Below, piece after piece: positions 18,194 through 27,905 of a DNA stretch of 64,000 nt. The notes below the pieces were generated by a model. The model ran no database searches, was not told the DNA's origin, and worked only from the letters and a program-made list of their open reading frames with translations. The first letter of the stretch is position 1. Every line of letters begins with the position of its first letter. The stretch spans positions 23,281-87,280 of the forward strand of contig CADCMR010000010.1 of assembly GCA_902802585.1 (NCBI GenBank), given 5' to 3'. The stretch is from an uncultured bacterium. GTDB taxonomy: Bacteria > Verrucomicrobiota > Lentisphaeria > Victivallales > UBA1829. The translations under genes and the position numbers were made by a program.

Positions 18194-19909
18194 TTATTTC
18201 AGCGGGATCAGCTCCACGAAATAGACGTCGTTCTGCTTCATGTCCAGGCCGAGCTGGAATTCCTCGCCCTTCATGACCGTGACCTGCGCGCGGTACATCG
18301 GGCGGAGCTGGGAAACGCGCGCCAGACGTGCAATCTCTTCGCGGCTGATGTCCGTCTTCGCGCCGTCCTCCTCCAGCCACGCGGAATACGCGTCGCCCGC
18401 CCGGTAGCCGATGCGCGTCACGCGGAGATCGTATTCGCCCGCCTTGAGTCCGGTGAGGCTGAACAGAGCATGGGCTTTGTCTTTGGCGGGATGCGGATCG
18501 AAGAACGTGTCCTGGTTGCTGATCCTGCCGCCCTGCGTGGGATGGCTGAGGTCCCAGAAGAGCGCCTGCACCCCCCCCTTCGCGTCCTTGCAGACGTAGG
18601 ACGACGCGTCGCTGGAAACGAGCTCCGTCGGGCCGAGCGCCGCCAGGCACTGGTACGCGCGGTAGGCGGCCTTCGGGATGCCCTGGAACGTGATAAGACC
18701 GAATCCGCCGTGGAACGGACGCGGCGCGGGTCCGCATTCCTCGAAGATGTCCGTGAACGTCCAAAGGCTCATGCACGCCATCTTCTCCGTGTTGCGGAGC
18801 TGTTCCAGGATGAACGGCGCGGCGAAATACGAGTCGTGCACCGGGTCGACCGGGGACGGCGACGCGTGCCATTCGGTGATGTAGACCGGGACGTCGCAGC
18901 GGAGGTTTTTGCGGATATCCTCCAGCTTCCTGTTGAAGCAGTCGGCGACATGCCGCAGGTTCTTCATGAGGTAGATGTAGTTGCCGCCGAACCGGTCGAT
19001 CTTCGGCAACGCCGGGTTCTCCGGGTCGAATCCGTACTGGTGGAACGAAATGAAATCCAGCGGCAGGCGGTTTTTGCGGCAGAATTTCACGAGCGGGGCG
19101 ATGAAGTCGAGCCCGGCGCCGGAGGGACCGCCGACCGGATATGCCTTGTTCACGGACTTGACCGCCCGCGCCGTGTATTTGTAGAGTTCGAGGTAGGCAT
19201 CGAGCATGGTGGTCTTCTTGCCGGGGTCCCAGAAAACGTCCAGGTCCGGCTCGTTCCACACCTCGAACCGCCACGTTTTCACCTCGTCCTCGCCGTAGCG
19301 TTCGGTCCAGTGCTGAACGGTCGCACGGATGAGGTCAGCCCAGAGTTCGTGCTTCTTCGGCGGCGTCACGTTCGCCTTCCACCAGAAGATCGTGGTCTTG
19401 CCGGAGGCGAGCTTTTCGGGCATGAAGCTGAGCTCGACGAAAGGCTTGACACCGATGGAGAGCAGAAAATCGAACACGTCGTCGATGTACATGAAATTAT
19501 AAACAGGATTGCCTGCCTTGTCCTCGCTGTAAACGCGCATTTCGTCGTGGAAAAGCCCGTGCGCACGCAGATACCGGAATCCGAGTTCCTTTTTGCATTT
19601 CGCGAGCTGCTTGCGCCAGCTGTCGCGCAGCCCCTCTCCGATGCGCCCAGCCCCGACGCAATCGCGCCAGACGTCGGACCGTTCGCCCTTCACGACCTTG
19701 AAATCCGCATTGATGACGCGGTCCGGCGCGGTCTCGCCCGGATAGACTTCGTGTGTCGCCTTCTTCGCGGCGGCTTTCTTCGGCGCGGGTTTCGCAGCGG
19801 AAGTCTTCTTCGTTTCGACCTTCTTCGCGGCGGCTTTCTTCGGCGCGGGTTTCGCGGCTTTCTTCGCGGCGGTCTTCTTTGCGGCGGCGGTTTTCTTGCT
19901 CGGACTCAT
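18194..19909 (-). CDS. GH39-like glycoside hydrolase with histone-H1-like N-terminal tail
   Basis: A 571-residue protein with a (beta/alpha)8 glycosidase domain resembling family 39 (beta-xylosidase/iduronidase). The acid/base glutamate is expected in WNEPD and the nucleophile glutamate in YITEWH. A C-terminal beta domain follows (about residues 450-571). The first 55 residues are an unusual run of KKTAAAKK, KKAAKPAPKK and similar lysine/alanine/proline repeats with no signal peptide. I chose the ATG at 19909 because an AGGAG site precedes it. The tail is more like a histone H1 or DNA/RNA-binding tail than an export signal, so the cell location is uncertain. The substrate cannot be named from sequence. 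Confidence 0.8.
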   Translation of the reverse strand: MSPSKKTAAAKKTAAKKAAKPAPKKAAAKKVETKKTSAAKPAPKKAAAKKATHEVYPGETAPDRVINADFKVVKGERSDVWRDCVGAGRIGEGLRDSWRKQLAKCKKELGFRYLRAHGLFHDEMRVYSEDKAGNPVYNFMYIDDVFDFLLSIGVKPFVELSFMPEKLASGKTTIFWWKANVTPPKKHELWADLIRATVQHWTERYGEDEVKTWRFEVWNEPDLDVFWDPGKKTTMLDAYLELYKYTARAVKSVNKAYPVGGPSGAGLDFIAPLVKFCRKNRLPLDFISFHQYGFDPENPALPKIDRFGGNYIYLMKNLRHVADCFNRKLEDIRKNLRCDVPVYITEWHASPSPVDPVHDSYFAAPFILEQLRNTEKMACMSLWTFTDIFEECGPAPRPFHGGFGLITFQGIPKAAYRAYQCLAALGPTELVSSDASSYVCKDAKGGVQALFWDLSHPTQGGRISNQDTFFDPHPAKDKAHALFSLTGLKAGEYDLRVTRIGYRAGDAYSAWLEEDGAKTDISREEIARLARVSQLRPMYRAQVTVMKGEEFQLGLDMKQNDVYFVELIPLK

Positions 19910-20079
19910 TGGTTTTCTCCTGTTGTTCGCCCCGGATGCCGGAGCTTGTTTTTGAAAACGCGTTTTTTCTGATGAACATACAATAGCACGTTCCGGGCGT
20001 TTTCCCATACACTTTTTGCAAGAAATTATACTTTCTTTATACAAAATCCCTCGGAAACAGGAAAAACCGCCCGATGCGA

Positions 20080-20115
20080 AAAGAAAAAAGCGGCACAGAC
20101 CGGAATCTGTGCCGC
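20080..20115 (-). terminator. rho-independent terminator of the metallophosphoesterase operon
   Basis: On the minus strand a GCGGCACAGA/TCTGTGCCGC stem with a 6-base loop (20115-20090) is followed by TTTTTTCTTTT. It lies 25 bases after the stop at 20140. Confidence 0.88.
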
Positions 20116-20139
20116 ATGGAGCAGTGAAAAGAAGGAAGC

Positions 20140-21228
20140 TCAGAACCCTTCGAGAAGGGATTTCTGCGTATTTTCGCCGTTTTTCTCGCCGGCCTTTTCC
20201 GCCGCTTCCTTCGCGCTGAGGGATTCAGGACCGCGGAGGGCGTCCTGTTCACGATCAAGCGGCTCGTCGAGCAGCAGCGATTTCTTCGGGTCGCGCATGT
20301 CCTCCAGGAACTGGATATCCTGGATTTCCTCGTAGTCGACGTCCTTTCGCGCCTCGCGGCCGCCGACGACCTTCACAATGCCGGTGTCGGGGTCGAGCTG
20401 GAGCCGGGGCGGACGGTCGGTCTTCAGGAGGATCTGGCGGTTTTCGAGGTTGCCGTCGGTATTGTACTGGTAGTAGGCATAGACCTTTGTGCTGGCGGGC
20501 AGCAGGACACTGAGGCGGGAGAGGAAGTCGATCTCGCATTTCGGGCGGAGATCGGGTCCCAGGTCGTAGCCGATATGGCGGAGCATGTAGAGGTTGTCCT
20601 TGTCTTCGAGCGTGAGGCAGTAGATGTTGGACTTGCCCGTGAAATAGCTCAGGATGCGGTATTCGCGCGTCTTGATCATGCGGTGCTTTTCCTCTTTTTT
20701 GCCGTCTTCGCCTACCACCTCTTCCGGGGCGTCGTCGAGCAGGGGCAGACCGACCGTCCGTGACCAGATCACATTGCCACGCACGATGTTGAAATGCGCC
20801 TCCTTCGACTGGTAGGGCGTCGCCATCTGCGGATGGCGCAGCACGGCCTTCACGGAATAGCGCCCTATGGAGCGCAGGTCGTAGTGCTTGCTGAGGTTGA
20901 ACATGTAGGATTTTTCGCCGCCTGGCGGCAGGATCACGCCGGTCATGTCGGGCAGAGGCGCGTCCTTCGGCGTGCGGATGAAGGACGGGTCGTTGCGGTC
21001 GGACCGCCGGATTTCGAACTGGAGGTTCCCCTTGAGGCCAATGTTCTCGCCGAACGCCAGGGGATGCGCGGAAAGGTTGCGCATGGCGACGCGCACGAAG
21101 ACGGATTCATATTGGAGATAGTTGACCTGGACCGGCTTGACGACGATCGCCACCTGAGCGCGAACGCACATCGGAATCAGAAAAAGAAGAAAGACCGCCG
21201 CAAGAACGTGGCGCAGCTTGGAAAACAT
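20140..21228 (-). CDS. exported protein of unknown function
   Basis: A 362-residue protein with a clear signal peptide (about 1-24, ending CVRAQ). The next 150 residues have the alternating hydrophobic pattern of a beta-sandwich (QYESVFVRVAMRNLS, PPGGEKSYMFNLSKHYDL), reminiscent of periplasmic Ig-like domains. The C-terminal third is charged and probably disordered. No catalytic motif is visible. It starts 3 bases after the stop of the glycosyltransferase gene, so it is translated from the same mRNA and may act at the envelope. Confidence 0.75.
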   Translation of the reverse strand: MFSKLRHVLAAVFLLFLIPMCVRAQVAIVVKPVQVNYLQYESVFVRVAMRNLSAHPLAFGENIGLKGNLQFEIRRSDRNDPSFIRTPKDAPLPDMTGVILPPGGEKSYMFNLSKHYDLRSIGRYSVKAVLRHPQMATPYQSKEAHFNIVRGNVIWSRTVGLPLLDDAPEEVVGEDGKKEEKHRMIKTREYRILSYFTGKSNIYCLTLEDKDNLYMLRHIGYDLGPDLRPKCEIDFLSRLSVLLPASTKVYAYYQYNTDGNLENRQILLKTDRPPRLQLDPDTGIVKVVGGREARKDVDYEEIQDIQFLEDMRDPKKSLLLDEPLDREQDALRGPESLSAKEAAEKAGEKNGENTQKSLLEGF

Positions 21229-21231
21229 GGT

Positions 21232-22326
21232 TCAGTTCCTTTCCATAAGAAGTTTGAAGGACGCCTCCGCGACCGCTTCCGGGTCGACGGACGCGTGACA
21301 TCGTGAATCTTTACAGTAGCGCAAAAAACAGCGATTGCAAGCGATTTCCGGAACAAACACGGATTTTTTTTCGCAATATGGTCCGGTCAGGGCTGGATCC
21401 GTCGGTCCGAACATGGCGGCGACGGGCACGCCGAGCACCGCGGCGATGTGCATCGGCCCGCTGTCGTTGCAGACCATCAGGGAGGACATCCGGATCACCT
21501 CCAGCAGCTCGCCGACGCTCGTCTTTCCGCAGACCGACGCAACAGGCAGTCCGCGGCTCTTCGCCAGGATCTCGTCCGCGTCCGCCTCCTCGTCGCGCGT
21601 CCCGGCGAGCAGGAATTTCAGCCCCGGATCTCGTCTGGCGAGCGAGGCGATCACGGCGGAGAAGAAATCGGCAGGCCATTTCTTGGTCGCCCAGCGTGCG
21701 CCCGGCGCGACGACGGCGAAACGATCCGGCAGGAATCCGCCGAACGCCTCCGCCACGACCTCGCGGGCGCGCCCGGCGCTCTGTTTGTTCACGGGCAGCG
21801 TCAGGCTGAAATCCAGGTCATCACGCCCGAGGAAATCCTTCATGAGGGCATTGTTGACCTCGACGGCATGACCGGGATGCTCATGTCCCTTCAGGTGACG
21901 CGTATAGAATTTTGACGCGGGGCGTTCGCGCGGCGTCGCCGGACCGGCGCGGAATGCGCAGCCGGTGAGGCGTCCGATGACGGCGCTCCGGACCAGCCCC
22001 TGCAGGTCGATCACAGCGTCGTACGGTTCGCGCCGGAGGTCGGAGCAGAGACCGATGAACGCCGGAAGGAACGGAAGCGCCCTGCGGAGTTTGTCGTCGT
22101 GGAACAGGATCACGCGGCGGACGCACGGGAGGTACGGCGGCAGATCGGCGAACGCTGGTTTCACGGCCCAGTCCACGCAGGCGTCCGGGCAAGCTTTCGC
22201 CAGCGCGGAGACCGCCGGCATCGCGTGCAGGATGTCCCCCAGGCTGCTCGGTTTGACAATCAGATAACGCTTCACTGTGGTCACCGTCCCGTCCGGTTCA
22301 TGCGGCGGAGGCGTCCGCTCGGTCAC
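21232..22326 (-). CDS. GT9 family glycosyltransferase (heptosyltransferase-like)
   Basis: A 364-residue enzyme of the ADP-heptose:LPS heptosyltransferase family, which adds sugars to the lipopolysaccharide core at the inner face of the membrane. The N-terminal motif KPSSLGDILHAMPA and the C-terminal sugar-nucleotide site NDSGPMHIAAVLGVPVAAMFGPTDP are both intact. A cysteine-rich segment (CNRCFLRYCKDSRC) near the C-terminus is typical of a subset. The ATG overlaps the upstream stop as ATGA, which fixes the start and indicates translational coupling. Which core position it modifies is not known; no other LPS gene is in the window. Confidence 0.88.
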   Translation of the reverse strand: MTERTPPPHEPDGTVTTVKRYLIVKPSSLGDILHAMPAVSALAKACPDACVDWAVKPAFADLPPYLPCVRRVILFHDDKLRRALPFLPAFIGLCSDLRREPYDAVIDLQGLVRSAVIGRLTGCAFRAGPATPRERPASKFYTRHLKGHEHPGHAVEVNNALMKDFLGRDDLDFSLTLPVNKQSAGRAREVVAEAFGGFLPDRFAVVAPGARWATKKWPADFFSAVIASLARRDPGLKFLLAGTRDEEADADEILAKSRGLPVASVCGKTSVGELLEVIRMSSLMVCNDSGPMHIAAVLGVPVAAMFGPTDPALTGPYCEKKSVFVPEIACNRCFLRYCKDSRCHASVDPEAVAEASFKLLMERN

Positions 22327-23135
22327 ATGCCGTGTTCAAGCCGGGTGGCGAGGCACTCGGGAAGCCCGGCGGCGCGGATTTTCTCCTGCGTCCCGGCGAT
22401 GTCGTACGGCAGACGGTAGCGCGTGATCGTGTTCTGTTCGGAATCGTACACGGCGAATGACGCGCGCGGGTCGCGGTTGCGGGGCTGCCCCACGCTGCCG
22501 ACGTTGATCAGGTACTTGCAGCCGCGCTGGATGGGCAGCACGATCTCGTCGGCCTCGTCGGACCGGAACATCATGCCTTCCTCGTCGGGCTTGACCGCCC
22601 ACAGCTTCAGCTCGTCGATCGGGAGTTCGCCGGGTCGCATGAGCGTCTTCTTGCAATAGGCGACCGGGACATGCGAATGCCCGCAGAAACAGAACTGCGT
22701 GTACTGGTAGGCGAATGTGTCCTTCACCTGGTGAAGGTCGAAAATGTAGCCCCATTCCGACGGGCTGTCCAGCGACGCGTGCACCGCCGTGAACGGCGTC
22801 CCCTTGATCTGCTCCTTGTACTTCTGGGCGGCGAGGAACGCGCGCTCCTCGTCCGACAGCATGTTCTGCGTCCACAGGACCGCGCTCTTCGCATGGGGGT
22901 TGAATCCCGCCATGACCGTGTCGCCGTTCGACGCGTATTCGTCGTGGTTGCCCTTGACGAACGCGGCGACGGGGAGCGACCGCATGATCTCCATGCATTC
23001 GTGTGGGCTGGCGTTGTAGCCGACAATGTCGCCGAGGGAGATATAGGAGTCCACCGCGAGTTCGCGGCAGCGGGCAAGCACGGTCTCCAGCGCTTCGAGG
23101 TTCGCGTGGATGTCGCTCAGGATCGCATATTTCAT
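22323..23135 (-). CDS. calcineurin-like metallophosphoesterase (YfcE/MJ0936 type)
   Basis: A 270-residue cytoplasmic binuclear metal phosphoesterase. All signature motifs are present in order: DIHAN, GDIVGY, GNHDE, HASL and GHSH. The closest named relatives are general phosphodiesterases of broad or unknown substrate. It is the first gene of a three-gene operon with the GT9 transferase and an exported protein; a promoter lies at 23183-23211. The substrate cannot be inferred from context. Confidence 0.9.
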   Translation of the reverse strand: MKYAILSDIHANLEALETVLARCRELAVDSYISLGDIVGYNASPHECMEIMRSLPVAAFVKGNHDEYASNGDTVMAGFNPHAKSAVLWTQNMLSDEERAFLAAQKYKEQIKGTPFTAVHASLDSPSEWGYIFDLHQVKDTFAYQYTQFCFCGHSHVPVAYCKKTLMRPGELPIDELKLWAVKPDEEGMMFRSDEADEIVLPIQRGCKYLINVGSVGQPRNRDPRASFAVYDSEQNTITRYRLPYDIAGTQEKIRAAGLPECLATRLEHGM

Positions 23136-23182
23136 CGCATGTCAGCCTTGGATGGGGTGAGAATTAAAAACATATGATTGAA

Positions 23183-23211
23183 TATACCACGTCCGGAGCC
23201 GATTTTAAAGA
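23183..23211 (-). promoter_or_regulatory. promoter for the metallophosphoesterase operon
   Basis: On the minus strand TTTAAA (23211-23206), 17 bp, TATATT (23188-23183). The -35 is weak. It is divergent from the pilus-ATPase promoter at 23271-23299. Confidence 0.4.
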
Positions 23212-23270
23212 GCAAAAAGCAGAAAAAAACGTTTTTTCTTCAATAAATCCGAAAAACCGCACTTTTCGAC

Positions 23271-23299
23271 TTGAAAAATCGGCAATCATGCCGTATTTT
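23271..23299 (+). promoter_or_regulatory. promoter for the gspE-gspE-pilT-pilC operon
   Basis: TTGAAA (23271-23276), 17 bp, TATTTT (23294-23299), 43 bp before the GTG start. Confidence 0.5.
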
Positions 23300-23341
23300 T
23301 TAGCGATATTTATTTTTCTTCACACCAAACGAGGTTCAAAC

Positions 23342-25066
23342 GTGCTTGACAGTGATTATGTATTGGAGCTGCTTCAGGAGAACGGATTCGTCTCCAAGGA
23401 GCAGGTCGACGAAGGATGGAAAAAAGTCGCCGAATCCGACGGCGATCTGGATATCCTTGACGCGCTGAAGGTTCTCCACTACGTCGACGAACAGGAAATC
23501 ATCAACATGCTCGCCCAGCAGTACGGGCTTGAGACCATTGACCTGTCCGCCTTCGTCATTCCAGACGAAGTCCTGGCGGAGCTCCCCGCGGAGACCGCGC
23601 GGCAGTACCAGGTGGTCCCCGTCATGCTCCACGACGACATCCTCACCATCGCCATGTCCGACCCGACCGACATGGAGACCGTCGATACGCTCCGCTACCT
23701 GCTGAAGCGTGACGTGGAGGCCGTCATCGCCCCCGCGAAGCAGATCCAGAAGATCCTCGAGGCCAGCTACGGCGGACTCGAAGGCACCGTGGACTCCTAC
23801 GTCGGCAGCGTTGACACGTCCAAGCTCGAAGTCGTGCAGACGGACGAGGACGAGGCGGCGAAGGAGGCGGCAAAGGCCGCGAACAGCGGCGAGGACGACG
23901 CACCGATCATCAAGCTCGTCTCCCTGCTCATCTACAACGCCTTCAAGCTCCGCGCGTCCGATATCCACCTCGAGCCGATGGAAAAGAAATTCCGCATCCG
24001 CTACCGCATCGACGGCGCCCTGCGCGAAATGGAAAGCCCGCCGAAGTACCTCCAGACGAACATCATCAGCCGCATCAAGATCATGTCCAAGATGGATATC
24101 TCCGAAAAGCGCGTGCCGCAGGACGGACGAATCCAGATCGAGGTCTCCGGCGTCGGGCTCGACCTCCGTGTCTCCACCATCCCCACCACGCACGGCGAAT
24201 CCATCGTCATGCGTATCCTTGACAAGTCCAGCATCCAGCTCGACATCCCGAAGCTCGGCTTCTACACCGACGACCAGGAGAAGATCGACCGCATCATCTC
24301 CATGCCGGACGGCATCTTCCTCGTCACCGGGCCTACCGGTTCCGGCAAAACGACCAGCCTTTACGCCTTCCTGAACACCATCAACAAGCCGAACCGCAAG
24401 ATCATCACCGTGGAGGACCCTGTCGAATACCAGCTCAGCGGCATCAACCAGGTCCAGGTGAACCCGATCGTGCAGATGACCTTCTCGAACGCGCTTCGAG
24501 CCATGCTCCGTCAGGCGCCCAACATCATCATGGTCGGCGAAATCCGCGACTTGGAAACCGCCGACATCGCCATCAACGCCTCCCTCACAGGACACCTGGT
24601 CTTCAGCACGCTGCACACCAACGACGCACCCAGCTCCGTCACACGACTGATCGATATGGGCGTGAAGCCCTTCCTCGTGGCGTCCTCCGTCCGCGCCATC
24701 ATGGCGCAGCGCCTCGTCCGCCGCGTCTGCAAGAACTGCATGGAGCCATACAAGCCATCCCCCGACGAAATCCGGCTCCTCCATCTCGACAAGGACTACC
24801 TCGACTCCGCGAACCTCGTCCACGGGCGCGGCTGCCCCGCCTGCGGCGGCACCGGGTACAAGGGGCGTATGGGAATCTACGAAATCTTCCTCATCACCGA
24901 GGATATGCAGTACCTTATCTACAACAAGGAAAGCTCCGACAAGCTCCGCGCCGCGGCACGACAGAGCGGCATGAGAACCCTGCGCGAAGACGGTCTCCGC
25001 AAGGCCGCCGCCGGAACCACCACGGTCTCCGAGGTCCTCGCGGTCACAGTCGGCGACGAAGAATAA
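23342..25066 (+). CDS. GspE/PilB-type secretion or pilus assembly ATPase 1, GTG start
   Basis: A 574-residue hexameric ATPase that powers pseudopilus or type IV pilus assembly at the cytoplasmic face of the inner membrane. An N-terminal MshEN-like domain (about 1-150) precedes the ATPase core with Walker A GPTGSGKTT near residue 330, Walker B IIMVGEIRD and a four-cysteine zinc motif (CKNC and CPAC). I chose the GTG at 23342: it follows a GAGG site by 7 bases, and upstream in-frame sequence looks non-coding. A second paralogue follows 27 bases downstream, then pilT and pilC. Confidence 0.92.
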   Translation: MLDSDYVLELLQENGFVSKEQVDEGWKKVAESDGDLDILDALKVLHYVDEQEIINMLAQQYGLETIDLSAFVIPDEVLAELPAETARQYQVVPVMLHDDILTIAMSDPTDMETVDTLRYLLKRDVEAVIAPAKQIQKILEASYGGLEGTVDSYVGSVDTSKLEVVQTDEDEAAKEAAKAANSGEDDAPIIKLVSLLIYNAFKLRASDIHLEPMEKKFRIRYRIDGALREMESPPKYLQTNIISRIKIMSKMDISEKRVPQDGRIQIEVSGVGLDLRVSTIPTTHGESIVMRILDKSSIQLDIPKLGFYTDDQEKIDRIISMPDGIFLVTGPTGSGKTTSLYAFLNTINKPNRKIITVEDPVEYQLSGINQVQVNPIVQMTFSNALRAMLRQAPNIIMVGEIRDLETADIAINASLTGHLVFSTLHTNDAPSSVTRLIDMGVKPFLVASSVRAIMAQRLVRRVCKNCMEPYKPSPDEIRLLHLDKDYLDSANLVHGRGCPACGGTGYKGRMGIYEIFLITEDMQYLIYNKESSDKLRAAARQSGMRTLREDGLRKAAAGTTTVSEVLAVTVGDEE

Positions 25067-25093
25067 CGCAATCAACCACACGGATCCCATATC

Positions 25094-26773
25094 ATGCTTG
25101 ACTCTGAAAACCAAACGCTGAAAGACATCCTCCTGGGCGCTAACGCGTGTTCCGCGCAGAACATGAAGGAAGCGGAGGAGGAATACGAACGCACGGGGAA
25201 GCCGCTCCAGCAGATCCTGATCGACTTCCAGATCCTGTCCGAAAACGAGATTCTCAACTACATCGCCGAAAGCCTCGGCACGACCGTCGTCGACCTCTCC
25301 ATGATCGAGGTACCGAAGGAGGTCATCGACCTCATCGACGCGGACAACGTCCGCATGCTCGGCGTCGTCCCGATTGAGGCGGACGACACCACCGTGACGC
25401 TCGCGGTCCGCAATCCGCTGAACTACCAGATCGCCGACGAAATGCGGTTCGTGCTCGGCAAGGACGTGATGATCGTCCTCGCCGAAGAGAAGCAGATCGA
25501 CAAGTTCATCGACAAGTATTATCCCGTCGACATCAACAGCGTGAACGACCTCCTGTCCGAAATGGACGCCATGGAGGGCTCCGACTACGCCTACGCCAAC
25601 GCCGAGGAAGACGCGAACAAGGCGCCGATCATCAAGTTCGTGGACGCCGTCCTCTACCAGGCCATCCGCGACAAGGCGTCGGACATCCATTTCGAGCCGT
25701 TCGAGCACGAATTCAAGATCCGCTACCGCATCGACGGCGCCCTGTACGAGATGTCCCCGCCGCCACGCAGCCTCGCAATCCCCGTCATCAGCCGCGTAAA
25801 AATCCTCTCCGGTCTGAACATTTCCGAGCGCCGCAAGCCGCAGGACGGTCGTATCCAGCTCAAGATCGCCGGACGCCCCATCGACCTCCGTGTGTCCACG
25901 CTCCCGACCTCCCACGGCGAATCCGTGGTGCTCCGCGTGCTCGACCGCTCCGTCGTCAACCTTGACCTCGACGTCCTCGGCATCAACGAAGACACGCTCA
26001 AGAAGATCCGCGAGATCATCGCCATGCCGAACGGCATCTTCATCATCACCGGCCCGACCGGCTCCGGCAAGACGACCACGCTGTACTCCGCACTGAAGGA
26101 GATCAACAAGGTCGAGGACAAGATCCTCACCGCCGAAGACCCTGTCGAATACGACCTCGAAGGCATCGTCCAGCTCCCGATCAACGATGCGATCGGAATG
26201 ACCTTCGGACGGGCCCTCCGCGCCTTCCTCCGTCAGGACCCCGACATCATCATGCTCGGTGAAACGCGCGATATCGAGACCGCGGAAATGGCGGTTCAGG
26301 CATCCCTCACGGGACACCTCGTTTTCACCACGCTCCACACCAACGACGCCGCCGGCGCAGTGACCCGTCTGATCGATATGGGCGTCCAGCCCTTCCTCAT
26401 CACCGCCTCGCTGATCGCCATCCTCGGTCAACGACTCCTCCGCCGCATCTGCCCGCACTGCCGCACCGCGTTCGTCCCCACCGACGACGACCTGAAGCTC
26501 CTCGGGCTCCAGCGGAAGGACATCGGCGAAAACAAGTTCTACTACGGCAAAGGCTGCCCCACCTGCAACAACACCGGGTACAAGGGACGAAAAGCCATTA
26601 CCGAACTCCTCTGCATGAGCAGCAGGATCTCCTCGCTGATCCTGGACTCCGCGCCCGCCGTCGTCATCCGCGACAAAGCGCGCGAGCTCGGCATGACCAC
26701 CATGCGCGAGGACGGCATCCGCGCCATCCTGAACGGCGAGACCACGATGGAAGAAGTTCTCAAATACACGTAA
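25094..26773 (+). CDS. GspE/PilB-type secretion or pilus assembly ATPase 2
   Basis: A 559-residue paralogue of the preceding gene with the same architecture: N-terminal MshEN-like domain, Walker A GPTGSGKTTT near residue 320, Walker B IIMLGETRD and zinc cysteines in CPHC and CPTC. The two proteins are similar along their full length but clearly diverged, so this is an old tandem duplication and not a recent copy. One may serve a type IV pilus and the other a type II system, or they may form mixed hexamers. Cotranscribed with pilT 22 bases downstream. Confidence 0.92.
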   Translation: MLDSENQTLKDILLGANACSAQNMKEAEEEYERTGKPLQQILIDFQILSENEILNYIAESLGTTVVDLSMIEVPKEVIDLIDADNVRMLGVVPIEADDTTVTLAVRNPLNYQIADEMRFVLGKDVMIVLAEEKQIDKFIDKYYPVDINSVNDLLSEMDAMEGSDYAYANAEEDANKAPIIKFVDAVLYQAIRDKASDIHFEPFEHEFKIRYRIDGALYEMSPPPRSLAIPVISRVKILSGLNISERRKPQDGRIQLKIAGRPIDLRVSTLPTSHGESVVLRVLDRSVVNLDLDVLGINEDTLKKIREIIAMPNGIFIITGPTGSGKTTTLYSALKEINKVEDKILTAEDPVEYDLEGIVQLPINDAIGMTFGRALRAFLRQDPDIIMLGETRDIETAEMAVQASLTGHLVFTTLHTNDAAGAVTRLIDMGVQPFLITASLIAILGQRLLRRICPHCRTAFVPTDDDLKLLGLQRKDIGENKFYYGKGCPTCNNTGYKGRKAITELLCMSSRISSLILDSAPAVVIRDKARELGMTTMREDGIRAILNGETTMEEVLKYT

Positions 26774-26794
26774 TCAACATAAAGGGCCCTCAAC

Positions 26795-27862
26795 ATGGTT
26801 GAAATGGATGAATTACTGGATCTCGTCGTCACCGAAGGCGTCAGCGATTTGCACCTCGAAGTCGGCGTCCCCCCTGTAATCCGCCTCCACGGCGAAATGA
26901 CCCAGCTTGACCTTCCCCCGCTCCAGCCGGAAGACACGGAGGCGCTGGTCAAGTCGATCGCGTCCCCGCGCCATCTTCAGCAGCTCGCCGAAGACGGCGG
27001 CACCGACTTCGGTTTCGCGTTCGGCGACCGCGCGCGTTTCCGCGTCAGCGCGTTCAAGCAGAAAGGCTGCATCGGCTCGGTGCTCCGCCAGATCCCCAAC
27101 GAGATGATGTCTCTCGCCAAGATCGGTCTCCCGCCGAGCATCAAGGACCTGCTCTACCGCCCCCGCGGCATGATCCTCGTGACCGGCCCGACCGGTTCCG
27201 GCAAGTCCACCACGCTCGCCTCGATGATCAACGTCATCAACGAGGAGCGCGCCGTCCACATCATCACGGTCGAGGACCCCATCGAATTCTATCACCACCA
27301 CAAGAAGAGCGTGGTGATCCAGCGTGAGGTCGGCGCGGACGTCCCGAGCTTCTCCGAAGCCCTCCGCCGCGCCCTCCGTCAGGACCCCGACATCATCCTC
27401 GTCGGCGAATTGCGCGACCTGGTCACCATCGAAGCCGCCGTCACCGCCGCCGAAACCGGTCACCTGGTCTTCGGCACCCTCCACACCACCGGCGCGGCTC
27501 CGACCGTCGACCGTATCGTCGACGCTTTCCCGACCAACCAGCAGCCGCAGATCCGCACCCAGCTCGCCGCCGGTCTCGTCGGCGTCATATCCCAGGTGCT
27601 CCTGCCCCGTATCGACAAGCCCGGACGCGTCGCCGCCTTCGAGATCATGATCTCCACGCCGTCCATCCAGGCGCTGATCCGTGACGGCAAGACCTTCCGT
27701 ATCACCTCGGACATCCAGACGGGCGCGAAGTTCGGCATGAACACGCTCGACTCCCACCTCGTCGACCTCTACAAGAAGGGCATGGTCTCCTACGGCGAAG
27801 TCATCACGAAGGCGCAGGACCCCGAAGGCATCGTCCAGACACTCGCGAACACTAACATCTGA
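26795..27862 (+). CDS. pilT: PilT-type retraction ATPase
   Basis: A 355-residue twitching-motility ATPase that disassembles pili. Walker [11 protein letters not shown] is near residue 130, the Asp box includes VEDPIEF, Walker B is IILVGELRD, and the His box is [26 protein letters not shown] is the characteristic PilT segment. It lacks the N-terminal MshEN domain and zinc motif of the two assembly ATPases, as expected for PilT. Its presence points to a retractile type IV pilus and not only a type II secretion system. Confidence 0.93.
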   Translation: MVEMDELLDLVVTEGVSDLHLEVGVPPVIRLHGEMTQLDLPPLQPEDTEALVKSIASPRHLQQLAEDGGTDFGFAFGDRARFRVSAFKQKGCIGSVLRQIPNEMMSLAKIGLPPSIKDLLYRPRGMILVTGPTGSGKSTTLASMINVINEERAVHIITVEDPIEFYHHHKKSVVIQREVGADVPSFSEALRRALRQDPDIILVGELRDLVTIEAAVTAAETGHLVFGTLHTTGAAPTVDRIVDAFPTNQQPQIRTQLAAGLVGVISQVLLPRIDKPGRVAAFEIMISTPSIQALIRDGKTFRITSDIQTGAKFGMNTLDSHLVDLYKKGMVSYGEVITKAQDPEGIVQTLANTNI

Positions 27863-27905
27863 TTCAGGTTCTCATTCATTATTCACATAACTTGGAGTTC
27901 TCAAA

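Noticed and set aside
18540..19972. Long plus-strand open frames opposite several GC-rich genes
   Set aside because: They are antisense shadows caused by high GC; they lack family matches, while the opposite strand encodes clear conserved proteins.
23174..23341. N-terminal extension of the first GspE-type ATPase from the ATG at 23174
   Set aside because: The extension overlaps the promoter region, is rich in Phe/Lys and has no ribosome-binding site. The GTG at 23342 has one and gives the family N-terminus.
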